Origin: Marinobacter salexigens
GTDB lineage: Bacteria; Pseudomonadota; Gammaproteobacteria; Pseudomonadales; Oleiphilaceae
Reading direction: 5' to 3'
DNA length: 64,000 bases
NCBI RefSeq assembly: GCF_002806945.1
Contig: NZ_NIHC01000003.1
Coordinates: 1 to 64,000, forward strand
Under the pieces are notes generated by a model. The model had not been told where the DNA came from. It did no database searches and saw nothing but the letters and a program-made list of their open reading frames with translations. Positions within the stretch are counted from its first letter, which is position 1, and the number at the start of each line of letters is the position of its first letter. The position numbers were made by a program, and so were the translations under genes. Shown piece by piece: positions 55,925 through 64,000 of the stretch.

Positions 55925-56235
55925 TAACGTTTCACCCGGGAAATTGCAGTCAGAATGTGCAATTTTTAACCAGAAGTACCTATAAACCGCAATCGTTAAG
56001 TGGCAAACGCTGGGGCAAATACCTGCCCCACACCGTTTTTCGGCTTGTGGAAAACTGAAATCACCGGGTTTTCATAGGCTTGGGCGGCTCTCCTAACAAA
56101 AGTTTTCAATAAAGTTATCCACAAAAACTATCGCCTTTCAACAACCAGCATTGACAAGCAAGCCTTTGTTTTATTTACTATTACTAAAAACCATCCAAAG
56201 CTTGTGCGCAGCTTATTCAACCATTTATCCACAGA
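55925..56235. other. oriC: Candidate replication origin (oriC) upstream of mnmG
   Basis: The 354-bp gap upstream of mnmG carries two perfect DnaA boxes TTATCCACA (56115-56123 and 56225-56233) in one orientation and a near-match TGTGGAAAA (56046-56054, one mismatch) in the other. Between the two perfect boxes lies an AT-rich stretch with TTTGTTTTATTTACTATTAC (56164-56183), suitable as an unwinding element. The gene order mnmG-rsmG-...-atp-glmU-glmS beside it is that of the E. coli origin. dnaA is not in the window, and many relatives have their origin next to dnaA, so the call is not certain. Confidence 0.5.
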
Positions 56236-57519
56236 TTAGCACACTGCTCGCCGCCTCAGGCGCCATACGGCGATGAGTACAAGCCCGTTGGCCAGCGACA
56301 GCAGCAGGAAGAAGCCGGGAATCCCCACGTCCATAATCCCGAGCACCACTATGCCGGTGAGCGCACTCACAACCATAAACAAAGCGTTTATCACGTTAAG
56401 TGCGGCAATGATTCGCGCACGTTTATGTTCGGGGGTTTCATGCTGGATAAACGCGTAAAGAGGCACAATGAACAAACCACCGCACACGCCTATGCCTACC
56501 AGATCGAGCAATACCCGGATATAAACCGGGTCGGTTAGCAGTGTCCACCAGGTGGATGACCCCGGGCTGGCAGGCACAGCAAAGAACACATCCACCCCGA
56601 ACAGAGTCAGGCCCAAGGCGCCCCAAGGCACTGGAGCCAGTGAAATTCTGTGCCGTGTCAGACGCTCACAGAGCATTGATCCAATCGAAATTCCTACGAT
56701 AAACATGGACAACAATAGTGTGACTACGGTTTCGTCACCTCGAAGATCACTTTGAGCGAAGTTGGGGAACTGCGTGAGGTAGGCCGCACCAAGAAACCAG
56801 AACCAGGAAATTGCCAGAATGGCCCAGAGCACGGGTTTGCGTTCAGCCGCGACACTCATCAGCCGCCAGGTTTCCATAACCGGGCGTATGCGCACCGCTT
56901 GTTCGTTACTGGCCACTCCGGTGTCGGGCACCTGCCGTGCTGCGACATACCCTAGAACCGCTATCACTAAAACACTCATAGCCATGAGCTTTGCAGCTCC
57001 CTCAAGCCCCATAAGCAAGCCGGCGGCTATGGTGCCCAGCAAGATGGCCACAAACGTGCCCATGCTTACGAGGCCATTGCCGCCTACCAACTCATCATCG
57101 TGAAGCACCTGAGGCAAAATGGCGTATTTCACCGGCCCAAAAAAAGTAGACTGGGTGCCCATCAGAAACAACAGCACCAACAACCCTTCGTACCAACCAA
57201 GCCAGAGCGCTATGGTCGCCAACGTCATGATGCCTATTTCCGCCAGTTTTACCTTGCGGATAATTGCTGCTTTCTCATAGCGATCCGCCATCTGGCCAGC
57301 AATGCCGGAGAACAGAAAAAACGGCAGAATAAACAGAAACGCTGCCAGGTTGATGACCGTGTTCACCGATAATCCCATCAAACCCGTGGTCTGATAGGCG
57401 ATCAGCAACAAAAGCGCGTTTTTATAGAGGTTATCGTTAAAGGCTCCCGAGAACTGGGTAAGGTAAAACGGCAAAAATCGCCGCTGCCCCAGTAAACGGA
57501 ACTGGCTGTGTGTGGCCAT
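56236..57519 (-). CDS. MFS transporter, LplT-like
   Basis: A 427-residue protein with 12 helices. The N-terminal FLPFYLTQFSGAFNDNLYKNALLLLI and FFGPVKYAILPQVLHDDELVGGNGLV are characteristic of the LplT branch (lysophospholipid flippases), which in many bacteria is found as LplT or fused to acyltransferases. GQMADRYEKAAIIRKVK is the loop 2-3 motif. It probably flips lysophospholipids or a similar lipid inward across the inner membrane; no acyltransferase (Aas) gene is adjacent. ATG 57519. The stop codon lies 3 bp from a perfect DnaA box. Confidence 0.85.
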   Translation of the reverse strand: MATHSQFRLLGQRRFLPFYLTQFSGAFNDNLYKNALLLLIAYQTTGLMGLSVNTVINLAAFLFILPFFLFSGIAGQMADRYEKAAIIRKVKLAEIGIMTLATIALWLGWYEGLLVLLFLMGTQSTFFGPVKYAILPQVLHDDELVGGNGLVSMGTFVAILLGTIAAGLLMGLEGAAKLMAMSVLVIAVLGYVAARQVPDTGVASNEQAVRIRPVMETWRLMSVAAERKPVLWAILAISWFWFLGAAYLTQFPNFAQSDLRGDETVVTLLLSMFIVGISIGSMLCERLTRHRISLAPVPWGALGLTLFGVDVFFAVPASPGSSTWWTLLTDPVYIRVLLDLVGIGVCGGLFIVPLYAFIQHETPEHKRARIIAALNVINALFMVVSALTGIVVLGIMDVGIPGFFLLLSLANGLVLIAVWRLRRRAVC

Positions 57520-57557
57520 GACTACATCCGGGTTAAGAGGTCACTCCAGCCCGCTCT

Positions 57558-60500
57558 TTAATCGGACGAACTGGCTTGGGATAAAGATGCCTGACGCTCC
57601 AGCTCATGTTCAATTGCATTAGCTGATTTGGCAAAGCCGGCCAGCAAATTATAGAGCACAGGGATGATGAACAGCGTAAGCGTGGTCGCAAATATCAGCC
57701 CGCCAAGGATCACCATACCAATTGCCGCTCGGCTCTCTGCCCCGGCACCCGTAGCAATAACCAAAGGCACCGCACCGAAAACGGTGGATATAGTCGTCAT
57801 GAGCACAGGGCGGAAGCGCAAAGAAGCGCCTGCCAGTATGGCCTCTTTTACCGCATAGCCTTCGTCTCGCAGTTGGTTGGCAAACTCCACAATCAATATG
57901 CCATTTTTCGACATCAGCCCCAGCAGCATGACGATTCCAATCTGGCTGTAGATATTCAGGCTGATACCGCTCCACCACAATGCCATTAACGCTCCCGTTA
58001 CTGCCAATGGCACCGGGAGCATGATGATCAGTGGATGAATCCAGCTCTCAAACTGGGCCGCCAGCACCAGAAACACAATAATGAAGGCCAGACCAAAAGT
58101 GACATAGATAGCGGAGGAGGATTCCTGAAACTCCCGGCTCAGCCCCTGGTAACTCAACCGCGCCTCAGGCGGCAAAGTGTCCACCGCCAGTGTATTCAGA
58201 TAGGTCAGCGCCGAGCCAAGATCGTAACCATCCGCCAGCGAACCACTGATGACCACCGCCGGCAGCCGATCGATGCGGCGAAGATCGGGGTTTGCCCCCT
58301 TCTCGGCAATCGACACCAATGCCTGCAGTGGAATCAGATCACCACCCTCTCTGGGGCGTAAAAATATCTGACCAAGATCCGAGGGTGTGGCGCGGCTGGC
58401 GTCATCAGCCTGCATGATGACATCGTACTCGCGACCACGCTCCAGATAGGTGGTCACCTTTCGTGATGCCAGCATGGTTTGCAGCGTAAGGCCCACATCC
58501 TGAACGGTGATATCCAGATCTGCTGCACGCTCACGATCAATGGCTACACTGAGTTCGGGCCGAGTCAGTTCAAAGTCCGTTTGCAGGTTCAGTAGATTGG
58601 GGTTGTCTTTCGCTCGCTCTACCAGCTCATCACTCCAGGCCTGCACGGAGTCATAATCCGGCCCGGCAACCACAAACTCCACTGGCTGGCTGAAACCACG
58701 CTGCCCCAGCCCTGGAGGATTGATCGCCACCATGCGAATGCCGGAAATATCAGCAAATTTGTCTCGTATCTCGCTGGTTACCTGCTGCTGTTTGATGTCC
58801 CGCTCATCCCAAGGGGCCAGCCCCATAATAATGAAGGCGCTGTCTTCTCGGTCACGAAAACCGACAATGGACAGCATGCGACTGGCAGAGCCATCCTCAA
58901 GATACGGCATGAGCTTTTCTTCCGCCTGTTTTACGTAGTGATCGGTGTACTGCACCGTAGCTCCACGAGGGGCGTTGGCGGGCATAATAATAGTGCCTCT
59001 GTCCTCAATAGGAGCCAGCTCTTGCGGCAGTTTCGGGTATATCACCACCGCCACAACCAGCCCAACCAGGCCAATACCCAGAACCAGGCCAGCTTGATTG
59101 AGTGAAAACCGCAGTAACCGTTCATAACCATGGGTGAGTCCGTTCAGCACTTTTTCGATGACGGCCCAAAATCCATGCCCTTCCTCACTTTCCGGGCTGC
59201 GTTTTAGCCACTTCGAACAAAGCATGGGTGCGAGGGTAAGTGCCACCAGACTGGACACCACAACCGCCGCCGCAAGAGTAAAACCAAACTCCGCAAACAG
59301 CCGGCCTATGTTGCCACCCATAAACGAGATGGGCACAAACACCGCCACCAGGGTAAGGGTGGTAGCAATAACCGCAAAGGCTACCTGCCTGGCACCTCGA
59401 TAGGCGGCCAGCAATGGCGGCTCGCCCTTGTCAATTCGGCGCTGGATGTTTTCCAGCATCACAATGGCGTCGTCTACCACCAACCCGATGGCGAGAATAA
59501 CCGCCAGCAAGGTCAGTACGTTGATGGAAAAGCCCAGAAAGCCCAAGCCGATGAAGGCGCCAATGACCGCTACAGGAATGGTTACTGCGGGAATCAACGT
59601 AGCGCGCCAGGAACGCAGGAACAGGAAGATCACCAGAATAACCAGAGAGACCGCAATCGCCAGGGTGATCATTACCTCGCGAATAGAGGCACGAATAAAT
59701 ATGGATTCGTCATAGCTTTCAGTGATGCTTATTTCCGGCGGCAGGGTTTCCCGGATTTTATCCAGCTCCCCCCGGACAGCATCGGATACTGCTACGGTAT
59801 TAGCCTTGGACTGCCGGATAACGCCCATACCAATGGCCGTTTGGCCGTTGGCCCGCAAGCGCCCGATATCCGATTCCACACCCATCACTACATTGGCGAC
59901 TTCCCCAAGACGCAGCAGCTGATTACCATCCCGGCGAACCACCAGCTCGCGGAATTCTTCAACGGTTGCCAAGCGGCCTTCTGCTCGCACGGTAAAGTTA
60001 CGGGTGGAGGAATCTACCGAGCCTGCAGGTAGCTCTACGTTGTTGGCGCGCAAGGCTCGCTCCACTTCGGCCACGGTAATATCCCGCGCTGCCAGGCGTT
60101 CCCGATCGAGCCAAACGCGAATGGCGTAGCGGCGTTCACCTCCAATGCGCACATCGGCAACGCCATCCACAACCGCCAGCCTGTCTGCAAGAACCCGGTC
60201 GGCGTAGTCACTCATTTGTGCGGAATCCCAGATATCGCTGCGCAGGGTCACCCACATCATTGGGCGGGCATCGGAATCCGCTTTGCGCACCACCGGCGGA
60301 TCGGCTTCATCCGGCAACTGGTTGTTAACGCGCGAAATTGCATCGCGAATATCGTTAGCCGCAATGTCCACATCCCGGCTCGCAGAAAACTCGATACTGG
60401 TATAAGACCTGCCCTGACGAGTCGATGACTGGATAGAGCGGATGCCTTCTATGCCACTGATAGCTCCTTCCACTATCTGGGTGATCTGGGTATCAACCAC

Positions 60501-60671
60501 CTCAGCGGCCGCACCCGTGTAACTGGTGGACACAGACACCACGGGTGGATCTATGTCGGGATACTCGCGCACCGGCAGTCCGAATAAAGCGGCCAGCCCA
60601 AACACCACAATCAGCAGGCTTAATACCGTGGCGAACACCGGGCGTTTTATGGAAACATCTGAAAGAATCAC
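57558..60671 (-). CDS. RND efflux permease (HAE1-type)
   Basis: A 1037-residue RND pump with 12 helices and two large periplasmic loops. SIKRPVFATVLSLLIVVFG opens it; VREYPDIDPPVVSVSTSYTGAAAEVVDTQ, DDAIVMLENIQRRIDKGE (proton-relay Asp pair in VVDDA) and SKNGILIVEFANQLRDEG follow. It is distinct from the MexF-like pump in this window and nearer to the VexF/MdtBC/AcrB-like multidrug exporters of marine bacteria. The start is GTG 60671 after GGAG, with only 3 bp after the adaptor stop. No outer-membrane factor is adjacent. Confidence 0.9.
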   Translation of the reverse strand: MILSDVSIKRPVFATVLSLLIVVFGLAALFGLPVREYPDIDPPVVSVSTSYTGAAAEVVDTQITQIVEGAISGIEGIRSIQSSTRQGRSYTSIEFSASRDVDIAANDIRDAISRVNNQLPDEADPPVVRKADSDARPMMWVTLRSDIWDSAQMSDYADRVLADRLAVVDGVADVRIGGERRYAIRVWLDRERLAARDITVAEVERALRANNVELPAGSVDSSTRNFTVRAEGRLATVEEFRELVVRRDGNQLLRLGEVANVVMGVESDIGRLRANGQTAIGMGVIRQSKANTVAVSDAVRGELDKIRETLPPEISITESYDESIFIRASIREVMITLAIAVSLVILVIFLFLRSWRATLIPAVTIPVAVIGAFIGLGFLGFSINVLTLLAVILAIGLVVDDAIVMLENIQRRIDKGEPPLLAAYRGARQVAFAVIATTLTLVAVFVPISFMGGNIGRLFAEFGFTLAAAVVVSSLVALTLAPMLCSKWLKRSPESEEGHGFWAVIEKVLNGLTHGYERLLRFSLNQAGLVLGIGLVGLVVAVVIYPKLPQELAPIEDRGTIIMPANAPRGATVQYTDHYVKQAEEKLMPYLEDGSASRMLSIVGFRDREDSAFIIMGLAPWDERDIKQQQVTSEIRDKFADISGIRMVAINPPGLGQRGFSQPVEFVVAGPDYDSVQAWSDELVERAKDNPNLLNLQTDFELTRPELSVAIDRERAADLDITVQDVGLTLQTMLASRKVTTYLERGREYDVIMQADDASRATPSDLGQIFLRPREGGDLIPLQALVSIAEKGANPDLRRIDRLPAVVISGSLADGYDLGSALTYLNTLAVDTLPPEARLSYQGLSREFQESSSAIYVTFGLAFIIVFLVLAAQFESWIHPLIIMLPVPLAVTGALMALWWSGISLNIYSQIGIVMLLGLMSKNGILIVEFANQLRDEGYAVKEAILAGASLRFRPVLMTTISTVFGAVPLVIATGAGAESRAAIGMVILGGLIFATTLTLFIIPVLYNLLAGFAKSANAIEHELERQASLSQASSSD

Positions 60672-60674
60672 GGA

Positions 60675-61769
60675 TCAGGACTCCACAGACTGGATAAACC
60701 GGTTGCTTGGAATCGCATTTTCATCATCTAGCACTCGAATGCGATCACCGCTGCTAAGCCGATCCTGGCCAGTCACCACCACCAGGTCTTCCACTGTTAA
60801 CCCTTGGGCAATCTCGACGCGACCTGGCATGCGTGATCCCAAAGTAACTGACACCCGCCGGGCAACACCGTCTTCTGCCACAAATACATACTGCTCAGAG
60901 CCACGAACCATAACCGCCTGCTCGGGAATCACCAGAGCCTGCCGTTCACGTAATGTAAGGCTCACAGACATAAACTGACCCGGGCGCAGCCGCCCGTCGG
61001 CATTATCGATAAGAGCACGAACCGGTAATGAGCGGCTTAATTCATCAATGCGGCTGCCCAATTCAACCAGCTCTCCACTGAACACCTGCTCAGGGTAGGC
61101 AGGAGAGCGGCCCTGAACCTTCTGGCCTGGGTGTATCTGGCCAAGAAAACGCTCCGGAATGGAGAAGTTCAGTTCCATAGAGGAGGTGGAATCCAATGTG
61201 GTGATCGTGGTTCCTGCGGTGATGTAGGCACCGATGCTGATATTGCTCAATCCTGCCGCACCGGAAAACGGCGCTTCAATGCGGTGATTTTCCAGCCTGA
61301 CTTTGGCAGCGGTGCGCTGGGCTTCAGACACCTCTACCGCCGTTCTCAGTTCGTCTACGAGGGATTGGGATATGCTATTCCTGTCGCGCAGGCTTCTGGC
61401 TCGCTCATATTGGCGTCGTGCATCCGCCAGTTGCGCTTCGATAACACCCAAATCTGCCCTGGCCTGCCGGTCATCAAGTCGCAATAACAGATCACCCTGC
61501 TTTACCTGACGGCCGGATTTCAGGTTGATCTCCACCACGCGACCGCTGGTTTCTGTGGTGAGCTTAACGGCACTCAGGGCTTTCAGGCTGCCAACGGCCC
61601 TCACCTCATCCCGCACTCTATCGGTTACCGGCAATACCGTATTTACCGCGCTGGCGGGCCGCTCAGAGGTATCTTTTGCCTGAGACGATTCATCCATACC
61701 CCGATAAACAAACGCCGCACCAATTGCCAATACAACCAGCAGCAAAGCTATCAGCCATTGTTTCAACAT
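60675..61769 (-). CDS. RND periplasmic adaptor subunit
   Basis: A 364-residue membrane-fusion protein anchored by one N-terminal helix (WLIALLLVVLAIGAAFVY) rather than a lipid. The lipoyl halves are GRVVEINLKSGRQVKQGDLLLRLD and ENHRIEAPFSGAAGLSNISIGAYI, with the helical hairpin between (about residues 100-160). It pairs with the following permease, 3 bp downstream. ATG 61769. A CCGGC/GCCGG hairpin at about 61790-61804 lies just upstream. Confidence 0.9.
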   Translation of the reverse strand: MLKQWLIALLLVVLAIGAAFVYRGMDESSQAKDTSERPASAVNTVLPVTDRVRDEVRAVGSLKALSAVKLTTETSGRVVEINLKSGRQVKQGDLLLRLDDRQARADLGVIEAQLADARRQYERARSLRDRNSISQSLVDELRTAVEVSEAQRTAAKVRLENHRIEAPFSGAAGLSNISIGAYITAGTTITTLDSTSSMELNFSIPERFLGQIHPGQKVQGRSPAYPEQVFSGELVELGSRIDELSRSLPVRALIDNADGRLRPGQFMSVSLTLRERQALVIPEQAVMVRGSEQYVFVAEDGVARRVSVTLGSRMPGRVEIAQGLTVEDLVVVTGQDRLSSGDRIRVLDDENAIPSNRFIQSVES

Positions 61770-61872
61770 AAATTTTTCCAGCAGACAGACCGGCCTTCGC
61801 CGGGTGTTATTTTTTCTGTATCACAAGCACCAGTTCACCGACATCACCCCCCATTTGCTCATGGTGGTCAGG

Positions 61873-62108
61873 TTAATCAATGTATCGGGTGTTACCGGAC
61901 CTGTCCTTGACCACGCCGCGGGCACTTAGTTCACTATAAAAATGTCTTCAGGAGCGAGCCTGGGCCCGCGTTCTGCATAGTCCGTTAGTGCAGGGCCAGA
62001 GCAGCCCCCTAACATCAACAATACCGCTATAAACACGAGTATAGAGTGCTGGCCAGCTTTGGGTAACACAGAACACAGGTTTTGCAATTTTTTTACACTA
62101 TTCAGCAA
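61873..62108 (-). pseudogene. Decayed DUF3833-type lipoprotein gene
   Basis: ATG 62108 opens a 60-codon frame with a lipoprotein signal (LLMLGGCSG, lipobox Cys36) followed by LTDYAERGPRLAPED, then stops at 61926-61928. One frame over, the sequence continues as FYSELSARGVVKDRSGNTRY to a TAA at 61873-61875. DUF3833 lipoproteins begin with a Cys, a DYA..P.L....F segment and then ARG(V/I)VxDRSGxxxR, so a single-base frameshift and loss of the remaining part are likely. Another coding-like piece (GDVGELVLVIQKK) ends near 61808. Confidence 0.55.
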
Positions 62109-62143
62109 AACACTCCAAATGCCTTGTTATTCAGGCTCTCTGA

Positions 62144-62251
62144 TCAGAATTCACGCGTTACTTCTTGATACCTGAATACGCCCGAGGAGACTTCTTCGAT
62201 CAGCAGGTTGCGTGTGTCAAATTCATGGACTGTCTTTACTGACACCGCCAT
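62144..62251 (-). CDS. Hypothetical 35-residue ORF
   Basis: A short frame from ATG 62251 to TGA 62144-62146 gives a product that looks protein-like (VHEFDTRNLLIEEVSSGVF). GGAGGA occurs but too far upstream (about 20 bp) to be a good ribosome site. It may be a very small gene or another fragment of the decayed region before the acyl-CoA dehydrogenase. Not recognised. The remaining gap to 62364 holds only a run of ten C residues near 62322. Confidence 0.25.
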   Translation of the reverse strand: MAVSVKTVHEFDTRNLLIEEVSSGVFRYQEVTREF

Positions 62252-62364
62252 AGGCGCTTTTCGTCAATGGATTCCTCCGCACTATGCCGTAAAACTGCAG
62301 GCAACCTGGCGGTGAACAACCCCCCCCCGCCTGAAGATTTCCAGACCCGTACAGAGGATTGATT

Positions 62365-64000
62365 ATGCCGGTATACAAGGCACCCCTGCGTGACATGAAG
62401 TTTCTGCTAAACGAAGTGTTTGATTACCCGAAACACTATGCATCGTTGGCGAGCGGAGAAAACGCAACTCCCGATATCGTGGACGCTATCCTCACCGAAT
62501 GCGGTCGCTTTTGCGAAGAACAGCTAAGCCCCCTTTACCAGCCCGGTGATGAAGAAGGTTGTACGCTGAAAGATGGCGAGGTAACCACTCCCAAAGGCTA
62601 TAAAGAAGCCTATAACCAGTATGTGATAGGTGGCTGGCAAGGGCTTTCTGCGCCGGAAGAATTTGGCGGCCAGGGCCTGCCTGCCTCCATGGGCCTTTTG
62701 AAGCAGGAAATGATGGGCACCGCGAACTGGTCGTTTTCCATGTACCCGGGCCTGTCCATGGGTGCCATGAACACCATCTTTTTGCATGGCACTGACGAGC
62801 AGAAGGATACCTATTTGATGCCCATGACCGAGGGCCGCTGGGCCGGCACCATGTGCCTCACCGAGCCCCAGTGTGGCACTGATCTGGGCCAGGTAAAAAC
62901 CAAGGCCGAGCCACAGGCAGACGGCAGCTACAGGATTACCGGTACCAAGATTTTTATCTCCTCAGGTGACCACGACCTCACTGAAAACATTATTCACATT
63001 GTACTGGCCCGCCTGCCAGGTGCGCCCAAAGGCACCCGGGGCATCAGTCTGTTTATTGTGCCGAAGTTTGTGCCTGCGGCAGACGGCGGTGTCGGTGAGC
63101 GCAACGCAGTAGTGTGCGGCAGCCTGGAAAAGAAAATGGGCATCAAGGCCTCTGCCACCTGTGTGATGAACTTTGATGAGGCAATCGGCTACCTGATCGG
63201 CCCAGAAAACGAAGGCCTGGAGTGCATGTTCACCTTTATGAACACAGCGCGTATCGGCACCGCCATTCAAGGTGTTGGCCCGGCTGAACTGTCCTACCAG
63301 TGGGCACTGGATTACGCCAAAGAGCGCCGCTCCATGCGTGCACTTTCCGGTAAAAAAGACCCGGACTATGTCGCCGACAGCCTGATTCACCACGCCGATG
63401 TGCGCCGTATGCTGCTCACCCAGAAAGCCATTGCCGAAGGTGGCCGCGCCATGCTGTATGACGCCGCGCGCCTGGCAGACCATATGGTTGAAGGCCATTC
63501 CGCAGGGGATGAAAAGAAAGCCGCCAGGTACGATGACAAACTGGGCTTCTTGACCCCGATTCTGAAAGGATTCCTTACGGAACTGGGTAACGAGGCGGCT
63601 AACCTTGGCATGCAAGTGTTTGGTGGCCACGGCTACATTCGCGAACACGGCATGGAACAGATTGCCCGGGATACCCGGATCGCCACGCTGTATGAAGGCA
63701 CCACCGGCATTCAGGCGCTGGATCTGCTGGGCCGCAAGGTATTGCTGACCACCAAGGGCGGAGCAGTACGGGATTTCACCGCCCGCATCGCCAACTTTGC
63801 CCGTAAGCACCTGACCGATAGCCGTGTACGGCCCTATGCTGTGGAACTGCTGAAACTCACCGCCCAGTGGAACCTGCTCACCATGCGGATCATGTTTGCT
63901 GCCCGTAAGGATCGCGATGTGGTCAGTTCGGCTTCCTACGATTTTCTGATGTACAGCGGTTACGTCACCATGGCGTATATGTGGGCACGCCAGGCGGTCG
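62365..64000 (+). CDS. Acyl-CoA dehydrogenase, DmdC-like (partial, runs off the window)
   Basis: ATG 62365, after AGAGGATTG, opens a frame that stays open to the window edge (545 codons). The product begins MPVYKAPLRDMKFLLNEV, typical of the ~600-residue acyl-CoA dehydrogenases with an extra C-terminal domain that include 3-methylmercaptopropionyl-CoA dehydrogenase DmdC. FAD and substrate motifs are seen: GTMCLTEPQCGTDLGQVKTKA, ISSGDHDLTENIIHIVLAR, and the catalytic glutamate in TLYEGTTGIQALDLLGRK. It oxidises acyl-CoA to enoyl-CoA, passing electrons to ETF. About 50 residues are missing at the end. Fatty-acid rather than sulfur substrates are also possible. Confidence 0.92.
   Translation, partial: MPVYKAPLRDMKFLLNEVFDYPKHYASLASGENATPDIVDAILTECGRFCEEQLSPLYQPGDEEGCTLKDGEVTTPKGYKEAYNQYVIGGWQGLSAPEEFGGQGLPASMGLLKQEMMGTANWSFSMYPGLSMGAMNTIFLHGTDEQKDTYLMPMTEGRWAGTMCLTEPQCGTDLGQVKTKAEPQADGSYRITGTKIFISSGDHDLTENIIHIVLARLPGAPKGTRGISLFIVPKFVPAADGGVGERNAVVCGSLEKKMGIKASATCVMNFDEAIGYLIGPENEGLECMFTFMNTARIGTAIQGVGPAELSYQWALDYAKERRSMRALSGKKDPDYVADSLIHHADVRRMLLTQKAIAEGGRAMLYDAARLADHMVEGHSAGDEKKAARYDDKLGFLTPILKGFLTELGNEAANLGMQVFGGHGYIREHGMEQIARDTRIATLYEGTTGIQALDLLGRKVLLTTKGGAVRDFTARIANFARKHLTDSRVRPYAVELLKLTAQWNLLTMRIMFAARKDRDVVSSASYDFLMYSGYVTMAYMWARQAV

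Noticed and set aside
61786..61816. CCGGC/GCCGG hairpin with T-run as a plus-strand terminator
   Set aside because: No gene is read towards it on the plus strand; it lies just upstream of a minus-strand gene, and the T-run is offset from the stem.

Overview
The window looks like a chromosomal segment of a marine, Marinobacter-like gammaproteobacterium. The conserved block mnmG-rsmG-parA-parB-atpIBEFHAGDC-glmU-glmS is intact, the housekeeping proteins are of gammaproteobacterial type, and the gene set (NhaB, a BCCT carrier, RND pumps) suits a salt-adapted heterotroph. The genus is an inference. I saw no rRNA, tRNA or CRISPR array.

Left part (1-17.5 kb). The window opens in the right end of an ISL3-like insertion sequence, 25 bp upstream of an integron-type integrase that stops halfway through its catalytic domain. 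Then come an isochorismatase-family hydrolase, a CHASE2 / small secreted protein / M48 lipoprotein operon, class Ia ribonucleotide reductase nrdAB behind a cobalamin riboswitch, a DUF3047 protein, nhaB with a solute-binding protein, and a tightly overlapping operon of BCCT transporter, amidase, PxpB and PxpC.

Middle part (17.5-34.2 kb). This looks like an electrophile and aldehyde defence island. It holds a NemR-like TetR repressor with the redox Cys/Lys pair, YqhD aldehyde reductase, a CurA-type reductase, an SDR, a DJ-1/Hsp31-like protein, a periplasmic molybdenum aldehyde dehydrogenase (2Fe-2S, Mo and cytochrome c subunits plus XdhC), an Old Yellow Enzyme, a second MDR reductase and a glutathione transferase. 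Six copies of one 15-bp operator (consensus TAGACCGGTCGTCTA) lie in front of five transcription units, including nemR itself, and tie them into one predicted regulon.

34.2-40.9 kb: a MexEF-like RND pump, a LysR regulator, a thioredoxin and a frameshifted secreted-protein gene.

Right part (40.9-64 kb): glmS, glmU, the F1Fo ATP synthase operon, parAB, rsmG and mnmG, all on the minus strand. The 350 bp upstream of mnmG carries two perfect DnaA boxes and an AT-rich stretch, at the place where oriC sits in E. coli. Beyond it are an LplT-like MFS protein, a second RND pump with its adaptor, a decayed DUF3833 lipoprotein gene, and a DmdC-like acyl-CoA dehydrogenase running off the end.
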